NCBI RefSeq assembly: GCF_018130385.1
Contig: NZ_JAFCLU010000004.1
Coordinates: 292,064-356,063, forward strand
Length of the DNA stretch: 64,000 nt
DNA from: Bradyrhizobium sp. AUGA SZCCT0283
GTDB lineage: Bacteria; Pseudomonadota; Alphaproteobacteria; Rhizobiales; Xanthobacteraceae
Reading direction: 5' to 3'
The notes under the pieces are model-generated. The model saw only the letters and a program-made list of their open reading frames with translations. It did not search any database and had not been told where the DNA came from. Position 1 is the stretch's first letter; each line of letters begins with the position of its first letter. The translations under genes were made by a program, and so were the position numbers. Positions 43,878-52,073 of this stretch are shown one piece after another.

Positions 43878-44899
43878 AGGCCGTCTACACCGAACTGCAC
43901 CGCAGCCACGATCCGCAATTCTTCCTGGTGCGCGGCGTCGTCAAGCGCACCACCGAGCAGCCCGAGCGCGCCGATCGCTTGCTGGCAGGATTGAAGGCTG
44001 GCAAGCATGATCTGGTCGCGCCGACCATTTTTGGTCAGGGCCCGAGGTCGCGGGTCCACAGCCCCGAATATCTTCGCTTCCTGGAGGAGGCGTGGGACGC
44101 ATGGAGTGCGCTTGGTGATTCAGGCCCGGAGATGATCGCCAATGTGCATCCGGTCCGCAACGCCGCCACCTACCCGACCCACATTGTCGGCCGGCTCGGC
44201 TGGCACACGGCCGACACGGGGTGCCCGATCGGTCCCGGCACCTGGGCTGCCGCCTGTGCCGCGACCGATGTTGCCACCACGGCTGCCCAGCTCGTGATGG
44301 ACGGCGAAGACGCGGCCTACGCGCTCTGCCGGCCGCCCGGTCACCACGCCTATAGTGATCTCGCGGGCGGATTCTGCTTTCTTAACAACAGCGCAGTCGC
44401 GGCAGCTCAACTTAAACTGAAGCACGAACGGGTCGCGATTCTCGATGTCGACGTGCATCACGGCAACGGCACGCAGGGTATCTTCTACGAACGCCCCGAC
44501 GTTCTCACGGTTTCGATCCATGCCGATCCCGTCTTCTTCTATCCCTATGTGTGGGGATACGCCCATGAGCGCGGCGCGGGCCCCGGCCTCGGTGCCAATC
44601 TTAACATTCCGTTGCCGAAGGGCACCGGGGATGACGATTATATAAAGGCGATCGGCGAGGCGGAAAAAACCATCCGCGCGTTTGCGCCCGGTGCGCTCGT
44701 GGTGGCGCTCGGTCTCGATGCCTCGGAGCATGATCCGCTCGCCGGCCTTGCGGTGACGACGGCCGGCTTCCGGCGCATCGGCACTGCGATCGCCCGATTG
44801 GGCCTTCCGACCGTTTTCGTTCAGGAGGGAGGCTATCTGTCCGATATCCTCGGCGCCAATCTCACCGCTGCGCTTGGCGGCTTCGAAGAGGCGCGGTAG
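43874..44899 (+). CDS. Histone deacetylase-family amidohydrolase (acetylpolyamine-type)
   Basis: A 341-residue arginase/deacetylase-fold zinc hydrolase. The active-site blocks are complete: ALCRPPGHHAYSDLAGGFCF with the two catalytic histidines, VAILDVDVHHGNGTQGIFYE and the metal aspartate in ALGLDASEHDPLAG. Bacterial relatives remove acetyl groups from polyamines and other small amines. The GTG start overlaps the gntR stop. Function in the cluster: probable release of a free amine from an acylated substrate. Confidence 0.9.
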   Translation: MKAVYTELHRSHDPQFFLVRGVVKRTTEQPERADRLLAGLKAGKHDLVAPTIFGQGPRSRVHSPEYLRFLEEAWDAWSALGDSGPEMIANVHPVRNAATYPTHIVGRLGWHTADTGCPIGPGTWAAACAATDVATTAAQLVMDGEDAAYALCRPPGHHAYSDLAGGFCFLNNSAVAAAQLKLKHERVAILDVDVHHGNGTQGIFYERPDVLTVSIHADPVFFYPYVWGYAHERGAGPGLGANLNIPLPKGTGDDDYIKAIGEAEKTIRAFAPGALVVALGLDASEHDPLAGLAVTTAGFRRIGTAIARLGLPTVFVQEGGYLSDILGANLTAALGGFEEAR

Positions 44900-44915
44900 C
44901 TCACAGGTCGGCCTC

Positions 44916-44941
44916 TGCCACACCTGCTTGCAGGTGTGGCA
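44916..44941 (+). other. Hairpin after the amidohydrolase gene
   Basis: TGCCACACCTGC and GCAGGTGTGGCA form a perfect 12-bp stem with a 2-base loop, 17 bases after the stop. No T run follows, so it may be a weak or rho-assisted end of the gntR transcript. Confidence 0.55.
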
Positions 44942-45000
44942 CGATGTCCTGACGCCCAAATCTCGACATTGGCCTAGGGCCGATCTAGGCTCGGGGCGCG

Positions 45001-45255
45001 ATGCAACGAAGAACGGTCCGATTGCTCTCAGCTTTGCGGGCTCTGCTGGCTCCATTCTGGAGCTATTCCCGAGAGCGGACGGCTGCGCAGCGCGATGCGA
45101 CCAATAGATCGGCCTCGCCACTTCTGATTTACGTTGCCGCCGCTCTTTGCCTGATGCTGTCGATCCTCATGATCGATCTGCATCGCGACGAACTGCGCGC
45201 GCTCGGCCTTGTCGGTGGAGCAGAGCGGATCAATCCGGTCTTCATGAGCCCGTGA
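45001..45255 (+). CDS. Small single-pass membrane protein
   Basis: An 84-residue protein with a basic N-terminal half and one hydrophobic helix (LLIYVAAALCLMLSILMI) followed by LHRDELRALGLVGGAE. It would place its N terminus in the cytoplasm. The ribosome binding site is poor (GGGGCGCG). It ends 8 bases before the convergent mrp stop. Unknown function. Confidence 0.45.
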   Translation: MQRRTVRLLSALRALLAPFWSYSRERTAAQRDATNRSASPLLIYVAAALCLMLSILMIDLHRDELRALGLVGGAERINPVFMSP

Positions 45256-45262
45256 GCCGGGC

Positions 45263-46132
45263 CTATTCGATGACGATGCGCGGTGGCGGCCGATGCGCCG
45301 CGCCGGTGACGATCGCGGTCCAGATTTCACGCGCAATCCCGATATAACGCCTCGCGTGGACACCGTCGGGCTCGACGGCGACGATCGGGCGGCCGTCGTC
45401 GGAGGTCTGACGGATCTGCATGTCGAGCGGGATTTCGCCGAGATAGGGAATGCCGCGCCGTTCCGCCTCGGTCCGCGCGCCGCCGTGACCGAAGATCGGC
45501 GTGACATGGTTGCAGGTCGGGCAGCAGAAGCTCGACATGTTTTCGATCAGGCCCAGGATCGGAATGCTCACCTTCTGAAACATCGCAATGCCGCGCCGCG
45601 CGTCGATCAGGGCGATGTCCTGCGGCGTCGAGACGATGATCGCACCCGCCAGCGGCGCCGTTTGCGCCATGGTGAGCTGCGCGTCACCGGTGCCGGGCGG
45701 CAGATCGACGACGAGAATATCGAGATCGCCCCACGCCACTTCGCGCAGCATCTGCGTAATCGCCGAGATTACCATCGGCCCGCGCCAGATCATGGCATTG
45801 TCTTCCTCGACCAGAAAGCCGATCGACATCACCTTGACGCCAAAACGCTCCATCGGCTCCAGCATGCGCGGGCCGAGCTGCCGCGGCTTGCCGCGCAGTC
45901 CGAACAGTTTTGGTTGCGACGGACCGTAGATGTCGGCATCGAGAATGCCGGTCTTCAGTCCCAGCGCGGCAAAGCCGAGCGCAAGGTTGCAGGAGGTGGT
46001 GGATTTGCCGACGCCGCCCTTGCCGGAGGCAACGGCGATGATGTGCTTGACGCCGGGAATGCCGGCGGCCCTTGAGGTCGCGCGGGCCTTGAGATCTGGA
46101 GGGATGGCGGACACTGGTTGCTCACGATCCAA
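45263..46132 (-). CDS. mrp: Mrp/NBP35-type ATP-binding iron-sulfur carrier
   Basis: A 289-residue P-loop ATPase that binds and delivers Fe-S clusters. The deviant Walker A is IIAVASGKGGVGKSTTSCNL, Walker B-like DILVVDLPPGTGDAQLTMAQ, and the CxxC cluster site is SSFCCPTCNHVTP. The start could be TTG at 46132, inside the end of the ferredoxin gene, or GTG at 46114. It is encoded just after the 4Fe-4S protein, with an 11-base overlap if the TTG is used, and facing the formate dehydrogenase locus, so a role in supplying clusters to that enzyme is likely. Shorter than Mrp proteins that carry an extra N-terminal domain. Confidence 0.9.
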   Translation of the reverse strand: MDREQPVSAIPPDLKARATSRAAGIPGVKHIIAVASGKGGVGKSTTSCNLALGFAALGLKTGILDADIYGPSQPKLFGLRGKPRQLGPRMLEPMERFGVKVMSIGFLVEEDNAMIWRGPMVISAITQMLREVAWGDLDILVVDLPPGTGDAQLTMAQTAPLAGAIIVSTPQDIALIDARRGIAMFQKVSIPILGLIENMSSFCCPTCNHVTPIFGHGGARTEAERRGIPYLGEIPLDMQIRQTSDDGRPIVAVEPDGVHARRYIGIAREIWTAIVTGAAHRPPPRIVIE

Positions 46133-48158
46133 GCGGATCGTCCTTCTTCACATCGCGCGCGCGCAGATAATCTTCCGTCGTCATGATGGGCGGGCGCTGC
46201 GGTGCCGAATGCGGATCAAAACTCTCGTTCACCACGGCTTCGACGCGGCAATCCGCGCACATCTTGATGACGTCGAGGCGTTTGGCATTCGTGCCCTGGA
46301 ACATCCAGTGCTTCTCTCCCAGCTTCGCCAGCACGCGGTCGATCGAGCTTTTGGTGCCGAAGGGTTTGCCGCAGGCGATGCAGTTGAACGGCTCTTCCTC
46401 CTTTAGCACGCGTTGCGGCGTGTTCCAGGCCTGGAAGTCGAGACGCGGCTCGATGCTGATGACCTTCTCGGGGCAGGTGGATTCGCAGAGCCCGCATTGC
46501 ACGCAGAGGCTTTCGGTGAACCGCAGCATCGCGCGATCAGGGTTATCGGACAGCGCGCCGGTCGGGCAGGCGGTGACACAGGCGTGGCACAGCGTGCAGC
46601 CTTCGACATCAAGCTTCACGGTGCCGAAGGGAGCGCCGGGCGCCAGCGGCACGACATCGACCGGCGCGGGGGCGGCGAGGTGGAGCTCGCGAAAAATCGT
46701 CTCGAGCACGCCGCGTTTCGCGCCCCGCGGCACGAAGCCGGCCGGCTTTTGGGCTGCGACCCCGCGAGGGGCGGCATCCAGCATCGCGCGCAACTGGTCC
46801 GGATCGTCGGTCTCGAGGATCTGAATGATGCCGGTACCGAAACCCAGCGCGCTAACGACGCGATCCGAGGTTTCGACCGCGCGGCGGAGTGCCGTGATGT
46901 CGTGGCGGGGTCTTGCGCGTGTCAGCAGCGCGACACCGCTGCCGCCATAGGCAAAGACGGAGGCGATGAGTTCCGGGCCGAGCTGCGTCACCTCGTTGAC
47001 GCGCAGCGGCAGGACATTGGCCGGCAGGCCCTCGCCGAACCGCGCCAGCGCATCGATGATGTCTTCGCCGTGCTCGCCGTCGTGAAACAAGACGACGGCA
47101 TCGCTTCCACCCGCCCTGCGGTAGGTCTGCAGCAGCGTCCGCAACCGCCGCATCAGGGCGTCCGCGCTCGGCAGCGCATAGGACGCCGCGCCGGTCGGAC
47201 ATACGGAAGCGCAGGAACCGCAGCCGGCGCAGACATTGGCATCGATCGCGACTGCATTGCCGTTCGGCGTGATCGCGCCGGTCGGACACAGATCGAGACA
47301 GCGCGTGCATCCGGTAATGGAAGAGCGTGAATGCGCGCAGAGCGACGGCTCGAAATTGACAAAGCGCGGCTTGTCGAAGGTGCCGACCAGCCCGCCGGCG
47401 TCCGCAATCGCGCGCTCGACGGCGGCCTTGTCGCGCGGATCGGCGCGCAGATAACCGGGGCGCAATTCGTGGGCGGGAAACAGCGGTGTGCCGCCCGAGA
47501 AATCGAGGATCAGATCGCAGGTGGAAGTGGCGCCGTTGCGCGAAGGCCCGAACACGAGTTTTGCGCGCGAGGAGGGAGAGGGCAGCGCGTAATCGTCGAT
47601 CCCAAGTTCGAATTGCCCGAGATGTCCGCGCGCATTGCGGATCGTGCCCTTGAGAACCGGAAATTCGTTGGTGCGGCGTGGCGACACATCGCCGGGCCTG
47701 GTCAGGAGCACGGTGATGTCCAAGCGGTCAGCGAGCCGCTGCGCCGCCTCGATGGCGATCTCGTCGCGGCCATAGATCAGCGCAACGCCGCTGCTCTCGA
47801 GCGTCACCAAGGAGAGCGGCGGCATGTCTTCGCCCGCTGCGGCAATCAGCGCTGCCGCCTTCGGACCGGCTGCCGCGGCGTCCTTCGACCAGCCGCCGGT
47901 CTCGCGGATGTTGACGAAGGTGAGCTGGGCTTCCGGCGAATTCTCCGCGACTTCCCGGAACAGCGGGGCTTCCTGGGTGCAGGCAACCGTGATCGGCAAG
48001 CCTTCGACGAGCGCCTCCTTGAAGCGGTCGAGGTCGAGGCCGCAGAGTTGGTTTGCCTGGCCGATCTTGGCCGTGCAGCCACGGCCGATCGCTTCCGCAT
48101 CGAGCGGCATGGTCTTCTCGCAACTGCAAATCAGGAGGCGAGACGCTGCCGCACTCAT
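46122..48158 (-). CDS. Large 4Fe-4S ferredoxin-like protein
   Basis: A 678-residue iron-sulfur protein. The first half has a flavodoxin-like nucleotide-type region without cysteines, then a [4Fe-4S] pair CTRCLDLCPTGA and CAGCGSCASVCPTGA (about residues 280-320). A second pair, CTLCHACVTACPTG and CVQCGLCESTCPEK, follows near 510-560, and a C-terminal CxxC...CxxC zinc-ribbon-like part (CIACG, CADC) ends the protein. The start at 48158 was chosen (weak AAGG); an ATG 30 bases upstream is possible. It lies divergent from the formate dehydrogenase accessory genes and probably passes electrons in or near that system. Confidence 0.85.
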   Translation of the reverse strand: MSAAASRLLICSCEKTMPLDAEAIGRGCTAKIGQANQLCGLDLDRFKEALVEGLPITVACTQEAPLFREVAENSPEAQLTFVNIRETGGWSKDAAAAGPKAAALIAAAGEDMPPLSLVTLESSGVALIYGRDEIAIEAAQRLADRLDITVLLTRPGDVSPRRTNEFPVLKGTIRNARGHLGQFELGIDDYALPSPSSRAKLVFGPSRNGATSTCDLILDFSGGTPLFPAHELRPGYLRADPRDKAAVERAIADAGGLVGTFDKPRFVNFEPSLCAHSRSSITGCTRCLDLCPTGAITPNGNAVAIDANVCAGCGSCASVCPTGAASYALPSADALMRRLRTLLQTYRRAGGSDAVVLFHDGEHGEDIIDALARFGEGLPANVLPLRVNEVTQLGPELIASVFAYGGSGVALLTRARPRHDITALRRAVETSDRVVSALGFGTGIIQILETDDPDQLRAMLDAAPRGVAAQKPAGFVPRGAKRGVLETIFRELHLAAPAPVDVVPLAPGAPFGTVKLDVEGCTLCHACVTACPTGALSDNPDRAMLRFTESLCVQCGLCESTCPEKVISIEPRLDFQAWNTPQRVLKEEEPFNCIACGKPFGTKSSIDRVLAKLGEKHWMFQGTNAKRLDVIKMCADCRVEAVVNESFDPHSAPQRPPIMTTEDYLRARDVKKDDPLGS

Positions 48159-48310
48159 TTTGAAATACCTTAAACCCGATTGCTTCATCCCACGGTTCTG
48201 CGGTAACCGCTCGGGCGGATATCTGCAAGACACAAAGGCAGCTCGCGCCGCCAGCTTGCGCGGGATAGCATACACCCGCAGGCTATGAAGCAATGAGGGA
48301 ATAGTTCTTC

Positions 48311-49066
48311 GTGATCGCTCGTCTCGGGGATACGGAACAGACACTCGATCTGCCCCCCGGTTATACTTTGGTCGCGTTGCGCGAGCTCGGCGATGCCTTC
48401 GCCCATGGCTGCGAGATCGCGGCGGAGGCGGGCGCCGGGACGCTCGTGTGGGTGCGCCGCTACGATCTGGTCGAGTTCGCGGTGGTACTTGAACCCGACG
48501 AACCGCTCCGCTCGGCGCGCCGGGCACTCTTTGCCGGCATGAATGCGCTGGCCGATGCGATTGCCGCCCATTGTCCGCCGGAGCGGGAGGTCACGTTCGA
48601 TTGGCCTGATGCGATCCGTTTCGACGCGGGATTGCTCGGCGGCGGGCGGCTCGGCTGGCCGGCCGAATGCACCGAAGATGACATACCTGAATGGCTCGTT
48701 TTCGGCGTGATCCTGCGCGCTGCCGCCATGGCGCATGTCCCGGAGGTGCAGGCGGCTTCGGGCGTGTCCTTGCTGAGCGAAGGTTTCGAGATGGTCGATA
48801 CTGATGCGATCATCGAGAGCTTCGCCCGCCACCTGATGACCGCGTTCGACCGCTGGAAAGAGCGCGGCTTCGAGGCGATCGCGCGGGACTATCTGGAACG
48901 GCTTCCCAAGCGCAAGGCCGGCGAGCGCCGCGGCATCGACGTCAACGGCGATCTTCTGGTCACCCTGCCTGCCGCCAGCGGACCGCCTGCGCGGAGCAGT
49001 CTCGTGGATGCGCTTGGACGCGCTGCTTGGTATGATCCGCAGGCACGCGGTCCGAAATTCGGGTGA
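48311..49066 (+). CDS. Biotin/lipoate protein ligase-family protein
   Basis: A 251-residue protein resembling the biotin/lipoate-protein ligase fold (LplA/BirA), with RALFAGMNALADAIAAHCPP and VTFDWPDAIRFDAGLLGGG as the substrate-pocket region, though the canonical catalytic glycine-rich motif is poorly matched. It starts with GTG after GAGGGA. First gene of the plus-strand set that leads into the formate dehydrogenase genes; the role there is unknown. Confidence 0.68.
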   Translation: MIARLGDTEQTLDLPPGYTLVALRELGDAFAHGCEIAAEAGAGTLVWVRRYDLVEFAVVLEPDEPLRSARRALFAGMNALADAIAAHCPPEREVTFDWPDAIRFDAGLLGGGRLGWPAECTEDDIPEWLVFGVILRAAAMAHVPEVQAASGVSLLSEGFEMVDTDAIIESFARHLMTAFDRWKERGFEAIARDYLERLPKRKAGERRGIDVNGDLLVTLPAASGPPARSSLVDALGRAAWYDPQARGPKFG

Positions 49067-49073
49067 GGCGGAC

Positions 49074-49649
49074 ATGTTGAAATTTCCGCGAACCATCAGG
49101 CTGGACCCGTCGGATACGTTCGTCTTCGAGCGGGCGGCCGAACCCGGGGAATGGGCGGTTTCCGGCGCGTTCGTGTTCTGGAACCGGGATCCGGCCGCGC
49201 TCGGCCAGAAGCAGCGCGTGGCGTTGCGTTCGGGCTTTCTCGGGATCGACAGTCTCGGATGGTCGACCCTTGCCATCGTCACCGAAGCAACGGAGACCGA
49301 AAGGCAGGCGATGATCGAGCGGCTCGCTAGCCAGTTGATGGAGAAATTCGGGGCGCCTGACGCGGAGGCGGCGCGCCTTGCCGCCGAGGAGGAGATCGCG
49401 TTCGCAGCTTCGCTGTGCGAACATCCGCCGCAGACGCTGCTTGCCGTGCAGCGCAGCGTCGAAAATGGCGAAATCCGCGAACGCTTTCGCACCCTCAAGC
49501 CGCGCCCGGTTGCCGCAGATGCCGACCGGTTGCACGCCCATGCCAGCGCCTTTACCTTCCATGAAGTCGAAGGCGATGCTGAACCTGCCGAAGAGGTCGA
49601 TCTTCTCGGGCTGATCAGGACCGATGCCAGGACGACGGACCGCACATGA
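49074..49649 (+). CDS. DUF6505-type protein of the formate dehydrogenase locus
   Basis: A 191-residue cytoplasmic protein starting LKFPRTIRLDPSDTFVFERA, with a beta-rich first half and a helical second half (ETERQAMIERLASQLMEKFG). I recognise it only as a conserved companion of alphaproteobacterial formate dehydrogenase clusters. The ATG at 49074 lies 7 bases after the previous stop, and its end overlaps the next gene by 4 bases. Confidence 0.72.
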   Translation: MLKFPRTIRLDPSDTFVFERAAEPGEWAVSGAFVFWNRDPAALGQKQRVALRSGFLGIDSLGWSTLAIVTEATETERQAMIERLASQLMEKFGAPDAEAARLAAEEEIAFAASLCEHPPQTLLAVQRSVENGEIRERFRTLKPRPVAADADRLHAHASAFTFHEVEGDAEPAEEVDLLGLIRTDARTTDRT

Positions 49650-50668
49650 GAGAATTCTGGGTCGCCTCGGGCCATCACCTCACGCGCCGCGCCGATCACG
49701 GCGGGCTGGTGGCGACGCCCGAACTCATCATGGCCTATCTGGCGCGGCCCGAATTGATGCCGCCGGCCGATGCCTGCGACGCCGAGCGCGATCTGCATGC
49801 GAGCCTGATGGCCGATCCGCTGCGCCCTGTATCGGGCGCGGACATCGCCCGGCTTGCCGATGCCGATGCGCGCGAAAACTGGTCCTTCATGATGAATTTC
49901 CGCGACCGGCTGATGGCGGCGCCGTCGCTGGAGGCGGTTTATGTCGCGCTGGCCCGCAAAGGGGCCGGCGACCTGCCGCCGATCTTTCTGTCGCAATTGT
50001 GCCACCTGATCCTGCGCAACGCGCTCGAAGGCTGCGACGACCCTTATATATTGCGCGCAGCGGAGCTGTTCTATCGCAGCCAACTGGCCGCCGTTCACGA
50101 TGGCACGCTGCTGCTGGCCGATGCGGAAGTGATCGAGGCCGAGCAGCACGCCCAGCACGACCTGCATTCATCGCCGCTCGCGGCCATGCTGCAACAGCCG
50201 AAGTCGTTCGGCGAGATGGACGTCATGGACGACGAAAACGCCTGGACCTACTGGTCGCGATCGGACGCGCACGCGATGGTGATGAACCTCGGCGGCAACG
50301 CCAAGGCGCGCGCCGGGCTATGCCGGGTCATCGAGCGGTGGATTGGCCATCTGCTCGGCGTCATGGTCAATGTCGAGACGATCGCCTCGATCGAGGATCG
50401 CGACTGGCGCTGGTTCATAGGTCTCGACAGCGACGCGACGCGGATCGGCAATGCGCTGTGGCGCGGCGAGCGGTTGGAGAGCAGTGTCGCCGAACGCATC
50501 GTGGCCCTGATGCGCCTGACCTTCGAAGATCCGCGGCTGGTGGATGAGCGGGTCGGCGACAAGCCGGTCTACCTCATCCTCGCCATGGGCACGGACAAGG
50601 TGGTGCGGCTGAAGCCGCAGAATCTGGTCGCGGGGTTGCCGCTGGCGGCGACCGCGAATGCCGCATGA
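49646..50668 (+). CDS. DUF6352-type protein of the formate dehydrogenase locus
   Basis: A 340-residue, mostly helical cytoplasmic protein starting REFWVASGHHLTRRADHGGL. There are no cysteine clusters or membrane segments. A WTYWSRSDAHAMVMNLGGN stretch may be the family core. It overlaps its neighbours' stops (ATGA) and is translated with them. Function unknown; position suggests maturation of formate dehydrogenase. Confidence 0.72.
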   Translation: MREFWVASGHHLTRRADHGGLVATPELIMAYLARPELMPPADACDAERDLHASLMADPLRPVSGADIARLADADARENWSFMMNFRDRLMAAPSLEAVYVALARKGAGDLPPIFLSQLCHLILRNALEGCDDPYILRAAELFYRSQLAAVHDGTLLLADAEVIEAEQHAQHDLHSSPLAAMLQQPKSFGEMDVMDDENAWTYWSRSDAHAMVMNLGGNAKARAGLCRVIERWIGHLLGVMVNVETIASIEDRDWRWFIGLDSDATRIGNALWRGERLESSVAERIVALMRLTFEDPRLVDERVGDKPVYLILAMGTDKVVRLKPQNLVAGLPLAATANAA

Positions 50669-50693
50669 CGGGCCACCGAGCGGAGGACCAGCC

Positions 50694-51212
50694 ATGGCAA
50701 TGACCGAAGAATCCCGCGAAGTTGGCGTGGTGGTGCGCCGCCGATCGATCGACAATCCCTGGATCGATCATTTGTGGGCACCGGCGATGATTTTGGACGA
50801 GGTCCCTGCCACGGCGCCGTGGACGGTGCTGTCCACGGAAGCGGATGCAACGCTTTATTACGCCGGTCCGGCGAGCATTGAGCTGTTCAGCTCGGACACA
50901 GCGAATTATCGCGATAACCTGGCCGACGGCGCGCCGCTGATCTGGGTCGCGTTGCGGCGCCAGGACGGTGGTGCCGAGCTCGAGTTGACCAAGGTCACCG
51001 CCGACCCGACCGAAGGGGAGGCGATGTTCGAAAGCGGCTGCGATGTGATCGGTACCGTGCCGATGCCGCCCGAGATCGCGTCATGGATTGCAGCCTTTGT
51101 CGATCGATTCCATGTCGAGCGCGTGTTCCACAAGCGCAAGCGGGATCGCGCCAGCGGCGATCGGCCGCGCGCGCCGGGCGACCGGCCGGATGAGGGAACG
51201 GGGCGCACATGA
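50694..51212 (+). CDS. DUF3305 protein
   Basis: A 172-residue protein recognised as DUF3305, a family found next to molybdenum formate dehydrogenases. Marks are VVVRRRSIDNPWIDHLWAPA and TADPTEGEAMFESGCDVIGT. The tail is highly charged. CGGAGG stands 7 bases before the ATG. It overlaps the DUF3306 gene by 4 bases; the two families nearly always occur as a pair, with no known activity. Confidence 0.85.
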   Translation: MAMTEESREVGVVVRRRSIDNPWIDHLWAPAMILDEVPATAPWTVLSTEADATLYYAGPASIELFSSDTANYRDNLADGAPLIWVALRRQDGGAELELTKVTADPTEGEAMFESGCDVIGTVPMPPEIASWIAAFVDRFHVERVFHKRKRDRASGDRPRAPGDRPDEGTGRT

Positions 51213-51934
51213 GCGGTTCGGACAAAGCCGACCAGGACAGAGGCTTTCTGGCGCGCTGGTCGCAGCGCAAGCAGGAGGCGAAGCGTCCGGATTCGGGACA
51301 GGATACGCCAATTGCCGACGACGATGCTGCATCAGCCGGGCCGCCGGTCGCCCAAGGCGAGAGCGTCAGTGAGCAGGAATTCGATCTCTCTACTCTGCCC
51401 AAGCTCGAGGAATTGACGGAAACGACCGATATCACGGCGTTTCTGCGCAAAGGCGTTCCCGAACACCTGAAGAATGCGGCTTTGCGGAAATCCTGGGCGC
51501 TGGATCCCGCCATTCGCAATTACGTCAACCCGGCGCTCGAATACGCTTATGACTGGAATACGCCGGGCGGAGTTCCCGGCAGCAGTGAGCTCGGCGCTAG
51601 CGTCGATGTTGCGCGGCTGGTTTCACAAATCATGGGTGGCGAATCCGCGGCCGAATCTGCAAATCCCGACGCGAACTCCGGCAATGAGGCGGCAGCTTCT
51701 CCCGGGCAGCTATCTGAACGCGATCTGTCGCCAAAACCGCCGCAGGATATGCCCGTTCAGTCGCTGAGACCGGTTGGAGAAGCGGCGCCGGAAACAGAAG
51801 GCGGCGTTTCCAAGGCGGAAGGCGGTGCCGACGAACCCGCGCCCGACGCCGAATCTGCCGAATCTCAGGTGGCACACCCTGCTGCACCGCAGCAGCCCGT
51901 GCGACGTCATGGCACCGCAAAACCGATTGTCTAG
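51209..51934 (+). CDS. DUF3306 protein
   Basis: A 241-residue protein of DUF3306. The core is LSTLPKLEELTETTDITAFL then VPEHLKNAALRKSWALDPAI, and the C-terminal third is a low-complexity Glu/Ala/Pro tail. It forms a coupled pair with the DUF3305 protein. Confidence 0.83.
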   Translation: MSGSDKADQDRGFLARWSQRKQEAKRPDSGQDTPIADDDAASAGPPVAQGESVSEQEFDLSTLPKLEELTETTDITAFLRKGVPEHLKNAALRKSWALDPAIRNYVNPALEYAYDWNTPGGVPGSSELGASVDVARLVSQIMGGESAAESANPDANSGNEAAASPGQLSERDLSPKPPQDMPVQSLRPVGEAAPETEGGVSKAEGGADEPAPDAESAESQVAHPAAPQQPVRRHGTAKPIV

Positions 51935-51984
51935 ACAAAAGTATTTGCGGAAATAGGCAAAGCCTATGATACAGATTCCCAGCT

Positions 51985-51997
51985 TGGAATAATTCCA
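51985..51997. promoter_or_regulatory. Palindrome TGGAAT-A-ATTCCA upstream of the HTH-TorD gene
   Basis: A perfect 6-bp inverted repeat with a single-base spacer, 77 bases before the start of the HTH-TorD fusion gene and in the only sizeable gap (139 bases) of the locus. It is AT-rich against its surroundings. It is a possible binding site for the HTH of that protein. Confidence 0.45.
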
Positions 51998-52073
51998 GTT
52001 CTAAGTTGTACGCCCAAATGAGGGACACGTGTGGGCGAGGGGCGCGAGTGGGCGGGGAGAAATCGGTAGCACC

